A stretch of DNA of 64,000 nucleotides from Tritrichomonas musculus. Its lineage: Eukaryota; Parabasalia; Tritrichomonadida; Tritrichomonadidae. The position numbers were made by a program, and so were the translations under genes. Every line of letters begins with the position of its first letter. Position 1 is the stretch's first letter. The DNA lies in NCBI GenBank assembly GCA_039105265.1, contig JAPFFF010000010.1, forward strand, positions 4,650,001-4,714,000, in the 5' to 3' direction. The notes below the pieces were generated by a model. The model was not told the DNA's origin. It did no database searches and was given only the letters and a program-made list of their open reading frames with translations. This document shows positions 32,001 to 41,879 of this stretch, piece by piece.

Positions 32001-35000
32001 TATTAAAACAGGTGAAATGTTATTTTTTAGACTTGTTAAACCTTTATGATAAGATTCTAAACTGTTTTCATAATACTTTGAATTTGGATCTAAATTATAT
32101 TCAAAAGTTGTCACTCCTTTAACTGGACAATTTTTTTTCAAGCTCTTTGTCATATTGTCAACACCTATTTTTAAGTCTTTCTTTTTATCTCCTTCTCGAT
32201 AAATTGTAACTTCAAATCCAGATATTTCTTCTCTATCAGTAAAATTAGTTTTCACATCTCCAGAAATATGAACAATTCGTGATAAAATACAAGTGGACAT
32301 AAAACCTGTACCGAATCTTCCTGTTGTCATATTATCTTCTTTTCCATTACTACATTGATATAATAAAGCCATAAGTGATTTGTATTTAAATGGTGATCCA
32401 TCATGCTTAAATATAACTTTATTTTTTTGGAAATCAAATTCAATTTTTACTTTTTTATTTATCGTACCATTTTCAGAACTTAAAACAGAATCGTTTGCAT
32501 TTTGTATGAGTTCAAAAGGCCATCTTTGGAAATCTTTTTTATCTGGAGAATTCAACTCTCTTAATCTATTTTTTATAAAAGAAATATGAGCTTCAAGAAG
32601 AATATCATTTCTTGCTTTTTCTTCCTGGGTTTTTTTATTGGATGTAATACTATCAAAAAACAATGGATCATCTATATGGGATATTTTGTTAATTACTTCA
32701 AAAAGCTTATCATTTTTATTTTTAATTGCTTCAAAGAAAATTTGACTTAATCTTTGATAAAACTCAAGAACATTAAATTTTTTCAATCTTGAATTCTTAA
32801 TACGCTGATCTGCCATTTCATAATGATAATTATTTTGAGGATTTAAAATAGAAAGACTTTCAAATAAATCATTTCCAATTTTTGGATCTTCAAATAAATC
32901 GTTATTGGACATGAAAATACCACATTTGTTTGGTATAATCTTATATTTGGAAGAAATCTCACAATCGATTTGATATATTGAATTCAATATATCAAAACAT
33001 TTACTTTCATTATCAATAGAGAATTCTTTTTGGAAATTGGATAACGATTTTGTTTCTTGTATTTTAGAGCATATGTTAGATATGATTATTGAGTTTATTT
33101 TTCTCCAAAGATCCTCTTGATATAAACTTTCTGGAATTGAAACTTTTATTATTTTTGGATTTATCAAATCATGATGAAGTTGGAAAACAATATCCTGTTT
33201 AGAAATTTGTTCTTTTTTCTTTTCATCTTTTGGTACTAAAGATATTATGTGCTCCAAAATCATAATCCTATCATTATCACAAAAATTATCTATTTTTTCA
33301 TTCAATATTTCTATATATTCAGAAAGATGTTCATTATCTTTTGAATGAATGAATTGATTTATTTGAGGATGCAAAATTATATCATTGAAATCTTTGTTAA
33401 AATATTTAACCATAATTGGATTTAGATAATCATGAAAATGCTTTGATTTATTTTTCAAATTTTTAATTGATTTCAAAGAATAATTTGCATTTGGAAATAT
33501 TTCTGATGACCAATAAATATCTCTAAAACAATAATTGTTACTCAAAAAACGAAGGAATTTCATAATGAGCTGCATAGACTTTTGCACTTTACTTGGACGA
33601 AAAGATGAAATTCTTTTTGCAACTATCTGCATTACATATTTATCTGCTTGTTCCCAAATCTTAGGATTCAAATCTATAACTATTATTTTTTTGAAGGGCA
33701 TAAATTTTAATTCATAAACAAACTCATACATTTTTTGACGAAAATCTTTTTTTTCTAAGACAAATCTCATTAATTGAAGGCTTAAATAATCATGGTTATT
33801 GATTTGTTCACTAATTCTGGATTCAGCATCGATAATTTTATCTTCAGATAAATTAATTGATGTAATTGCATTATTCATATGAGTTGACTTCCAAGGAATT
33901 TCAATTGACTCCATCATTTGAATAATACAATATGGAACAGATTTACATTCTTTAAAGTCATCATTTTCCCCATTTCTTTTTGATAAACAATGAAGGTTCA
34001 TGTTCATATCTGGAATAAGTGTGTATTCATATAGCAAATTCTTATCATATTTCCATATAAAATCAAGAAGGTCATTCAAATAAAGTATTTTTTCTCGATT
34101 GATAATCGATTTATCATTTATTACACTTTCAATTAATTTTTTAACTGAGCAAATATTTAATGATTCCCATATTTTATCTTTCCAAATATTTGCTTCTTTC
34201 TCATCAACCATATTTTTATAGTATTTCTTTGATAGATTTAAAAATTCATTCAGATTGAAATCAAATATCTTCTTAGATGGAAAGAAGGCATCCTTTAAAA
34301 GGATTCGGTTATCTGAAATTGATTGAACTGTAACATTATTTGCCATGATATCTCTCATATTTTTAAGAAAAGATTTCTTATACCAGTCCATGTCAAATGA
34401 ACTATAAGGACTTTGTGATAATAAAAGTCCTCTAGATAATTCATACATATTTGGACATTTATTTTCATTTAGAATTTGGATCAGAGACTTAAATAAATCT
34501 ATACATTTCATTAACAAATCTTTGTTTTTCCCTGTATTTGTCATTTCACCATTAATTCTTGAATCTCCTCCTAAATGCAATGCATTTCTTTCTGTAACAG
34601 GTTCAAAATTTGGTGAATTAATTAGAAAAGGCAACATATGTGCTTTTGAACCAACAAGAGGGAAAATTGTAAATAAACTTTCACTATCAGCATGGATAAT
34701 TTCACCAAGTTTAGATATTTGAAGAGAAATACTTATTTGGTCAACTTCATCTATTAAAACAATATAATTTTGAAATGCATAATTGTCTGTGAATATAGTA
34801 TAAATATAATAAGAATAATTGTTGATTTTTTTGATGAATTTTCTGGTTGCATGATATTTTATTGATTTATTATTCTCTTTCAGAACAATAAATTTGATTT
34901 CAAAGCAATTGATTAAAACAAATGAAATGTTGTTTTTAAAGTTTTCTAAACCAAGTTTTAAACACTCTCTACTTTTATCTGAATTAATATTATACTTAAA

Positions 35001-38000
35001 CGAAGTGTATGGCATTAACTGTTGATGCACTTGAAGACTCTTTTGCATTTCTTTAAAATCATGACTGATACTAGAATCATTCAATCCTTCACGATGAATT
35101 ATTACAGAAAATCCGAAAATCTTGCCGTTTTTATCAATTTTATTTCCATTAATTTCAACTACTTTTGATAAAACATGTGTTGAAACAAAACCAGTACCAA
35201 ATCTTCCAGTTGTTTTTGAATTATCTTTTTCTTGACTTATTTTATATAACAATCCAAAATATGAATTTTCTGTAAAAGGAGGTCCGTTATGAGAAAACAC
35301 AACTTCATTATTTTGATTATTTACGTTAATGAAAATTGTTACCCTTTTCTGACCAGAATTATTTGATGGAGAATATAACGAATCTTTTGCATTTTGAATT
35401 AGTTCCCAAGGCCATCTTGCTTTATCACTTTCATTTGGATTTTGTATTTCATTCAACCTGTTTTTTATATTTGCAATATATAGCTTTTCCAATAAAAGAT
35501 CATTTTGATTTAATGAATTATTAACTTGGAATAGTTTTAAGTTTCTAATTGCTTCTACAATTTTAGAATCATGAATTAATTTATCATCAGAAAGATTCGC
35601 ACTTATTGAAAGAAGGAATTTTTGAAAATCAATAACATTTAGAAAACTACATTTGATTTCTGGATGAGCAATTTTGTCTTTGATATCTGTACCAGGGTTA
35701 ATCATATTGTATAAGTCAAAAAGTTCATTTGAAACACCTTTTGAAAAAGAGACTAATTCAGAAGAAAGAAATTGTCCTTTGATTGTAGGAACCAATATTT
35801 TTTTTAATTCTTTGGAATTACTTGATGCAATCAGATTATAATATATATTTAAGTGATCAAAAATAGTTTTTTCATCTTTTTGCAAAAAAGTTTTTAACCC
35901 ATTTATATCTGGATACTTATTTAAAATTAAATCTACTCTACTTAGTACTATTTCATTTGCTCTCTTCCAAAAAGACTCATCTGAAATGTTTGTTTCAATT
36001 GGGCTTATTTCCCTTCCGAAAAAAAATTTTGTTAGAAGAAGAATATTATTTTGATAATCAAATAATCTCTGGTTGTCTTTTGATGGTAGTATTCCAATTA
36101 CAGCCAGAAAATGATATAATATTAATTTTTTATCATTATAATAGAAACTATCTGAATTGATGGTTTGGATTATGCATTTGAAATTAATTTGATTATAGAA
36201 ATCCACTGATGTAATTAAAGGATTTACTATATTATCCCATTTGAATAACGGTTTAACAACTTTAAACACTTCTTTAAGAGAGTAAGAAATTCCAGTTAGT
36301 TTATACCTATGCTTTAAAACCAAATCTACATTGGGAATGAGGAAATCAACATCAAATTTATTGATGTATTTTTGTTGATATAAAGAATAAAACGAATTGT
36401 AAATATCTAAACTAGATTCAGCAATTACAGATCCTTCCTTTTTGGATATCAGATTAAATATATGTTGTAATACTGCTTTATCTGATTGATCCCATATCCT
36501 AGGATCAACATTAGTTACATAATTAATTGGACCAATTTCAGGATAAAAATATTGGGCAACTTTATACATTTTTATTCTAAATTCATTATCTTTTAAAATA
36601 TATTGGGTAAATGATAATAATACATTGATATCATCATTATGAATAGTTATAAAATCATTCATTTTATAGATTGCATCATTAACTGTAACTTTTTTAAAAA
36701 AAGTAGGGCTCAAAGCAGTTATTTTTGGATTAATAATAATGTCATTCCAATCATCACACATTGACATAATTTTATTGAAATCATTTGATAAATTTCTATT
36801 ATCTTTAATACTATTAAAATATGTAAATTTACTGTTTACATTCAATATTATTTTGTAATTTAAAATTAATGATTGAAATTTGTTCTCTTTCAAAATAAAA
36901 TAATACAACTTGTTCAAAAAGTTGATATCAATCACATTTAATGGAGACAGTTTGTTTCTTAAAATGCTATTTGAAAGTCTGTAATTGAATATTCCATTAT
37001 AATAAAATTGTTCACCGACTACAATTGAACTTATGTGGTTCAAAAAGGTTGATAAATTAAGAACAGATAAAGCTGGCCATGTTTTATTATTCCATTGTAT
37101 ACACTCTTCAAATGATGCAAGGTTAGAGTAAATTATTGATGCAAGTCTATAAAAACCTTCTTTGTCAACAATATTATTGAAATCCAAAAAAACTGTTTCT
37201 TTTAACATCAGTTTTGCATTAATTGATCTAAAAACAATATATTTGGTTTCTAATTCAGAACGAAGTTTCTCATAAAAAGTCCTCATTTTAGGAATTTTAT
37301 TAGCAATATTTGCTAATCCATTTGAAAAGCTGGAAAAGTGTGAGTAATTACTCATCTGAAGTAAAAGATTAGAAAATTTCTGAATTGAATGATCAATTAT
37401 CATACAATTCAAGCCAGTGTTTGTCAAAATTTTATTTGAATCATAATTTGGTCCTTCCATTATCAATCCATTTCTTTCAGTCAGAGTTTCAAATTGCGGA
37501 CAATTAAGTAAATAAGGAAGCTGTGTTTGCTCGCTTCCAATTAATGGGAAAGTGCAAAACAAGCAAACTTCATTTGTATTATGATCAATTATTTGATTAT
37601 TTGAATTAATTTCAAAAGCAATACTAAATTGGAAACTTTTTAATTTATATTCAATTTCATGATCATTTGCAAATTTTTTTGAATATTCATCGCTCATTTC
37701 ATCAAAAGTTGCAACGATAAATTTTCTTTGATCAATTGTTTTTTCATTAACAGATGAGTTGCAATTAAAGGGAGAAGACGTAAACCACCGTGTATCAATC
37801 AAGTTGTCCATTTTTCTACATAAACATTCAGAGAATAATAACGGTTTTTCTTCATTAATTTGAATTGAATTGATTTCATTACAAAACAAAAAAACTTTGA
37901 CAATATTCTCACGAAAGGATTGAATTCCTAATTCAGCTGATGACATTCCAAGTTCATTTGTAAGTTCATAAGTAAAAATTGTCCATTTATGATTCGCATT

Positions 38001-38546
38001 TCGTTGATCATAAACATAAAACTTTTTACTTTGTTCCATTTTGTCAAATTCTTGGCGTAATTGTTTATCTGTTCTACCTTCTCGATAAACAGTAGCTTCT
38101 ATATATTGTAAAGTGAGATTGTTTTGCGTTTCATGAATAAATGGAGCTTGAATTTTAACAACTCGAGATAATGTATGCGATGTCATAAAACCTGTTCCAA
38201 ATCTACCCGTGTTATCTTCTTCAGTGTCTTTTGTACTGTTTTTATACATCAATGAATCCAAGGTTTTCCCGATAAATGGAAATCCATTATGCTTGAATAT
38301 AACTTTTCTGTTGAATTTGTCAAAGATTATTTTAATATCAACAGGCTTATTTGCTGTCCTTAAAATTTGCTGAGAGTTCGGGATAAAACTGATTGATTCT
38401 TTACAACAATCTTTTGCATTTTGAATGAGTTCCCAGATCCATCGTTTTTGAAGATCAATAGATGGAGATTCTAGCTCTCGGAGCCTATTCTTGACATTAG
38501 CAACATATAAATTTTGAAGAAGTTCTTTTCGGCTGTCAGAAAACAT
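29100..38546 (-). CDS. Giant sacsin-like protein: three HSP90-type ATPase modules and a C-terminal NOV/DUF3883 domain
   Basis: I start at the ATG at 38546 (3148 residues), because the open frame above it has only a TTG. Three copies of a sacsin N-terminal ATPase module stand about 1000 residues apart. Each begins with the GHKL N-box (ELIQNAKD or ELIQNAND; key Asn about 43, 1052 and 2013). Each has a H-N/D-G-x-P-F box and the lid motif GRFGTGF(M/V). Between them are long helical regions. Residues about 2990-3110 form a NOV/DUF3883 domain with a PD-(D/E)xK-like core: YTGEALIYEALL, then PYDIYAEDNDGNIFYFEVKSKKS. Sacsin is a co-chaperone of the HSP70/proteasome system. NOV occurs in plant NO VEIN and in bacterial conflict proteins next to HSP90-like ATPases. 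All ATPase motifs appear intact. It is convergent with the ubiquitin-like protein gene. Confidence 0.88.
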   Translation of the reverse strand: MFSDSRKELLQNLYVANVKNRLRELESPSIDLQKRWIWELIQNAKDCCKESISFIPNSQQILRTANKPVDIKIIFDKFNRKVIFKHNGFPFIGKTLDSLMYKNSTKDTEEDNTGRFGTGFMTSHTLSRVVKIQAPFIHETQNNLTLQYIEATVYREGRTDKQLRQEFDKMEQSKKFYVYDQRNANHKWTIFTYELTNELGMSSAELGIQSFRENIVKVFLFCNEINSIQINEEKPLLFSECLCRKMDNLIDTRWFTSSPFNCNSSVNEKTIDQRKFIVATFDEMSDEYSKKFANDHEIEYKLKSFQFSIAFEINSNNQIIDHNTNEVCLFCTFPLIGSEQTQLPYLLNCPQFETLTERNGLIMEGPNYDSNKILTNTGLNCMIIDHSIQKFSNLLLQMSNYSHFSSFSNGLANIANKIPKMRTFYEKLRSELETKYIVFRSINAKLMLKETVFLDFNNIVDKEGFYRLASIIYSNLASFEECIQWNNKTWPALSVLNLSTFLNHISSIVVGEQFYYNGIFNYRLSNSILRNKLSPLNVIDINFLNKLYYFILKENKFQSLILNYKIILNVNSKFTYFNSIKDNRNLSNDFNKIMSMCDDWNDIIINPKITALSPTFFKKVTVNDAIYKMNDFITIHNDDINVLLSFTQYILKDNEFRIKMYKVAQYFYPEIGPINYVTNVDPRIWDQSDKAVLQHIFNLISKKEGSVIAESSLDIYNSFYSLYQQKYINKFDVDFLIPNVDLVLKHRYKLTGISYSLKEVFKVVKPLFKWDNIVNPLITSVDFYNQINFKCIIQTINSDSFYYNDKKLILYHFLAVIGILPSKDNQRLFDYQNNILLLTKFFFGREISPIETNISDESFWKRANEIVLSRVDLILNKYPDINGLKTFLQKDEKTIFDHLNIYYNLIASSNSKELKKILVPTIKGQFLSSELVSFSKGVSNELFDLYNMINPGTDIKDKIAHPEIKCSFLNVIDFQKFLLSISANLSDDKLIHDSKIVEAIRNLKLFQVNNSLNQNDLLLEKLYIANIKNRLNEIQNPNESDKARWPWELIQNAKDSLYSPSNNSGQKRVTIFINVNNQNNEVVFSHNGPPFTENSYFGLLYKISQEKDNSKTTGRFGTGFVSTHVLSKVVEINGNKIDKNGKIFGFSVIIHREGLNDSSISHDFKEMQKSLQVHQQLMPYTSFKYNINSDKSRECLKLGLENFKNNISFVLINCFEIKFIVLKENNKSIKYHATRKFIKKINNYSYYIYTIFTDNYAFQNYIVLIDEVDQISISLQISKLGEIIHADSESLFTIFPLVGSKAHMLPFLINSPNFEPVTERNALHLGGDSRINGEMTNTGKNKDLLMKCIDLFKSLIQILNENKCPNMYELSRGLLLSQSPYSSFDMDWYKKSFLKNMRDIMANNVTVQSISDNRILLKDAFFPSKKIFDFNLNEFLNLSKKYYKNMVDEKEANIWKDKIWESLNICSVKKLIESVINDKSIINREKILYLNDLLDFIWKYDKNLLYEYTLIPDMNMNLHCLSKRNGENDDFKECKSVPYCIIQMMESIEIPWKSTHMNNAITSINLSEDKIIDAESRISEQINNHDYLSLQLMRFVLEKKDFRQKMYEFVYELKFMPFKKIIVIDLNPKIWEQADKYVMQIVAKRISSFRPSKVQKSMQLIMKFLRFLSNNYCFRDIYWSSEIFPNANYSLKSIKNLKNKSKHFHDYLNPIMVKYFNKDFNDIILHPQINQFIHSKDNEHLSEYIEILNEKIDNFCDNDRIMILEHIISLVPKDEKKKEQISKQDIVFQLHHDLINPKIIKVSIPESLYQEDLWRKINSIIISNICSKIQETKSLSNFQKEFSIDNESKCFDILNSIYQIDCEISSKYKIIPNKCGIFMSNNDLFEDPKIGNDLFESLSILNPQNNYHYEMADQRIKNSRLKKFNVLEFYQRLSQIFFEAIKNKNDKLFEVINKISHIDDPLFFDSITSNKKTQEEKARNDILLEAHISFIKNRLRELNSPDKKDFQRWPFELIQNANDSVLSSENGTINKKVKIEFDFQKNKVIFKHDGSPFKYKSLMALLYQCSNGKEDNMTTGRFGTGFMSTCILSRIVHISGDVKTNFTDREEISGFEVTIYREGDKKKDLKIGVDNMTKSLKKNCPVKGVTTFEYNLDPNSKYYENSLESYHKGLTSLKNNISPVLILNPTIDSITIKSENEVTIYKANHENDPIQSVTIKKNNQTIKTTKYLLFSSSRIFQSKNVRVDCLLQIGPNNIIFNQNDKDTLFISYPLFCANQFYSPIIINSQEFEPTKERDGIIIQSEEIESESYDSLINKFILKESINIFGEMIKYIVRNSFSDLFNLCIGLKKEYDDKQSFKKKFIEEMRYLILNSSVFETEFGLKNSNEIIIPYIKDFDDFDPRISYKEFYDLLSQIDFQTKFIVTLKVSSQLQSLLWKDFPSKFGIENLFEFISKSNKLIEFPLINNDYNHQIKFIKDLLSLVEKMKKCNKIFDENNLLINGKGEFVSKGSIFFFDLPSVFIDMLNIVSFDFDAFQLHQEIQYLYKNKRIKFKKFEIIDAINGIMDKITEESSIKFMRYVIENDDKREFMFQYSQKLGLLNNCGSEEKISIDVSSFDDKSKEKLHDMFHKIDNIVIKQMINKIEMLNIMKNINFLIEFIKLLKSNLSSDEFDKLKIFPNQEYQLCTSEALVKDEIQDENIKNIIQTVFDINLRQELILDPFKELVKLEEKNLMKLSRFLLKRDGFEESVSSSPQKKQFYTIIFQYSSLEKEQEPILDLLSFFYKVQINKENQENLNENNCWLNGLTKTVINIVIEEIINKISQCSNVKELVNTDGDEELIYQNLSNLYSFSLKRNIFPNMYGQLKTLDDISFLYDNLISKEDLNAILGFLREFQNSDDINHSILNQHIQIPDHIINRFHLYDLTFLSDKITKIILEKEENKEEIDQELLKRFYSFLEKDKKIKIAFSDLIDKKLAEIRLGLLADIASLNDDYEQDSAEIGYTGEALIYEALLKNEKFSKVIWKAKSNCITKCQITLKNGNTYFINEVNEPYDIYAEDNDGNIFYFEVKSKKSFGQKQKSVINLSRNQISFANQRQKEKENFVLAFALNVLDEEPILMFLKQSNNEFINETFQHSEIQNDEYENLNIIPNIL

Positions 38547-38933
38547 TATCAAAGTAATTTTATTAAAAACAAAATCTTTCAATTTGAAAATTTGCTTATG
38601 AAACAAAATATAAATTCAAAAATTTGAATGAATATTTTGTTTTTTATTGGCAGATTTATTTTTTATAAGTCTGTATAATTATTAGAGAAATCAATAAAAA
38701 GGGGGAATTGGGAAATGGTAAATTGTTTATTTATTGGAAAATGTAAATTTGTTTTTAATATTAATATTCTATATGCAAAAAAGTTCGTGTAATGAACTTA
38801 TTGAATGATCTATATTTTATATAAGTTTTATATAAAAAATACTATTTTTACTGGCTTTATGAAATGCTTTTACTGGTGAACGTTCTTCATGTTTCTGATG
38901 ACGCTGATAGGATTGTTACACCAATTCACATGT
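38547..38933. other. Intergenic, upstream of the sacsin-like gene
   Basis: AT-rich, about 390 bases, and should contain the promoter of the sacsin-like gene. I see no feature I can name. Confidence 0.5.
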
Positions 38934-41468
38934 TCACTGAAACATGTAATCGAAGGCAATAATGAATGCACGAAATATTTGTTTGAGAAAAATTCTATTT
39001 TCTCCAACAAATCTCTCGATTTTATCTTTATTTTCCCAAAAGTTGGTAATCCATTGAATAGGATAGAATTTCATGATAATTTTTACTGCACTATCAATGC
39101 TTTCTGGGCATACAACATTTTTGTAGTATTTTGTCGGATCAAAATGAATATGAATATCTGACATTCTATCATTAAAGCAATATAAAAACGCTTGCCAAGA
39201 TTCAAATGTCCAATCATTCCATCATAGGTCAAGATCTTCTCTTATCATTTCCATTTTCCCAATAAATATCTGATCTTTATGATGTTCCAGCTTTTGTATC
39301 AATGGGAAATTAGGGTATTGCTCCAGATATGTTTTCTCTTCTATTGATTCAAGTTGAATATGTATATAAGGCATATATTCTTTGTCCTTGAAATAACTAT
39401 CTGAATAATATAAATCATTTTCTTCTTCTTCACATTTTTTATTTGGTGACTTTTTATTAAATTCATCTGGAGTGACCAATTTGTACCTTATAACATCATT
39501 GTCTCTATCTGAAAGGATATGAATATTGGCAGGGCAAAGTCCCATTAGTTCTCTTATATTTGGATTATTGACATCTTTCTCATTAAACTGATACTTATAA
39601 TTATTATGTGATTCATTAATTGGCACCATTTCAACAATGTTAAGGCTTCGGGCAGTCATTACCATCAGAGGAAATGAAATAGACTCATTGGAATAAATTT
39701 TATTTGATAAAATTGCATTAGAGTCATTTATAGAGTCATCAGATATACTTAACAAGTTAGAAACAGTATAAAGTTCATTTGCTGCATTTTTGATCAATAA
39801 AGACAAATTGTTGGAATTTTGATTATAGTATCTTTTTGGATTTCGTTATAATGACTTAGTATATTTGAGATTGAAGAGCACAAGTATTTATGAAACTTGT
39901 TTTTGTAAATATTATCATTGATTTGATTTAAAAATTCACTATATTAATTTATTTGGCTCAATAATGAATCAATTGGTATTCTTCTTCCAAAGTTTTCTCT
40001 AGCTCTAATTTTGGATACATTGATATGTTTTACTTTGTTTACTGATTCGCTAATTTTTTTTTGTATTTTTGAATGTTTTTGACTGCCACATGATTCATTA
40101 ATGCAAATTTTGCAAAATCAATAATTTGTTCACAAGAGTTTTTATCAAAATTACTGTTTTTAATATTAGTCAGGAAATTGATTGTTTCTGCATATGAGTT
40201 ATTTTTATCATCAGAAATAGCAATATATAATGCATAAATGATCATTTTAATTGGAACTGATGGTAAGATACATTGAATGAAAAATGTTGAAACATCATGA
40301 TTATTGATTACTTCTTCAATTGGAATAAAAATACTTTCTATAAATTGAATACATTTTTCATCATCAAACTTTTCTAAAAGTATTTTAGTTAATGATATAG
40401 AACTTAGAATTGAAGTTGTTGAGAAACATATCTCATTATCTCATTCTTTATTTGCAAGTTGCAAATTGAATCAAGGTGAGCTAATTACGATTTAACATAT
40501 GACAAAATACAACATTTTGCTCTTTCAATCTTGTTTTTTTCATTGTTTTTTTTTTCATTTGGGTGAAAGCTTTTATAATTGGGATCATCATGAATAAATG
40601 GAATAAATGATGCCGATTTTTGAATATTTGTTTGATTAATATCTTTGTCAAGTGAAGAAGTGACATAAAATGCAAAAAATACACCATTTGGATTCAACAG
40701 AGAAAAAACTGACCTTTTAATATCATTAATGAAATCAAGGTCTTTATTATTAGATAATGAAAATATTATTGAATCAATATCATCATTGTTGCAAATGTGG
40801 TGTTTTAGTTTTCGAAATTTTGATATTTTATCATTCAAAAATATCTTTTATTGACTTATTGTTGATTGAGAAATCAAACTTTTGAAAATTTCATATCGAA
40901 TGGCGATTTGTAAGTAACTCAAAATGTCAGCTGCAGTTTCTATTGGAGAATTTGATACACAAAAAGAAATATTAATTATATTCCTCATCATTTGAATTCC
41001 TAATTGATCTGCTGAATTGAATACATGGTTTTCAATGATATAATTGGTGATGATAGAATCTATTTCATCATAATTTCTAAGAATAGCAACAACGGCAAGT
41101 ATATCAACAATATTATAATTGCATGAATTTAGTTCATATAAGTCAGAATCTGGATTAAGAAAATCGGCTTTTTCTTTCAAAGCTTTGACAGTCAAGAAAG
41201 AAATAGCTCTCAGTGATGCAACTCTAAGTCCAACATCACGATTAAGGTGAAAAAAATAACTATAATTGTTTTCTGATAGTTTGTAAGGTTTTGGAAAAAG
41301 ATTAGTCCATCTCCTTTTCTTATGGCGCTCTTCACGAGTGCTTTGTCTAACATTTCCTGGGAATAGAATATATTGACCATTGAGTTCTGAGATTTCTTTT
41401 TTAATATCATCAAAGTTTAAAGGATTTTTGTCACTATTCATAAATATTTCTTTGATAAATGAACTCAT
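38934..41468 (-). pseudogene. Large decayed gene of unknown family
   Basis: Coding-like minus-strand frames run nearly continuously for 2.5 kb. The first begins with ATG at 41468 (206 codons). An in-frame TAA at 40848 is followed directly by 117 more codons in the same frame. The reading then continues in other frames (about 40450-40039 and 40030-39810), then 194 codons to 39222. An in-frame TGA there is followed by about 95 codons to 38934. Adding the pieces gives roughly 840 residues, mostly helical and without membrane segments. I could not assign a family. At least five interruptions mean no full protein is made under standard decoding. Confidence 0.75.
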
Positions 41469-41879
41469 AGCTGGACTGCCATGATAAAACCTTTGTCACT
41501 TTTTTATTGGTGAAAAATTTAAGTTAAAAGGTCAAAAAAGTGACATTTGGACTAAACAAGATGCTATATATTTTAAATGCAATTTGCTTATATTTCTAAA
41601 GTGTGGATGATATCAATTTAAATAATACCAAAATTTATTAATATTTTTATGGAATAATAATTATAACAGGGAATTTTAATATTAATTATGTTATTTTTTG
41701 GGTTTCAAATAAAGTATTAAATGTGATATTATAATTTTAAAAAAAATGAATATACAACTCCAAATTTAAGTCTCTATCAAAAATAACAAGACATTCAAAT
41801 TTTCAAAATTTTAAAATTTTAAATTGAATGTTTTAAAATTTTTGTGAAGTCATCTTTATTTTGATTTTTTAACCAGAAA
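41469..41879. other. Intergenic with dispersed repeat
   Basis: The spacer lies between the decayed gene and the Rab-like gene, which diverge. It contains an imperfect hairpin with arms TGTCACTTTTTT (41494-41505) and AAAAAAGTGACA (41534-41545). The 37-bp sequence described at 41534-41570 is also here. Confidence 0.6.
41534..41570. repeat. Dispersed 37-bp repeat, copy 1
   Basis: The stretch contains GTGACATTTGGACTAAACAA followed by GATGCTATATA. It matches 48046-48082 at 35 of 37 positions in the same orientation. Its left end forms one arm of a local hairpin. Confidence 0.8.

Noticed and set aside
38547-38606. N-terminal extension of the sacsin-like protein
   Set aside because: Starts only with TTG; the ATG at 38546 directly precedes the conserved ATPase module.
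39222-39224. TGA read as Trp (variant genetic code)
   Set aside because: The surrounding gene also has TAA stops and frame changes, and intact genes here end with TGA as well as TAA, so standard code and gene decay explain it.
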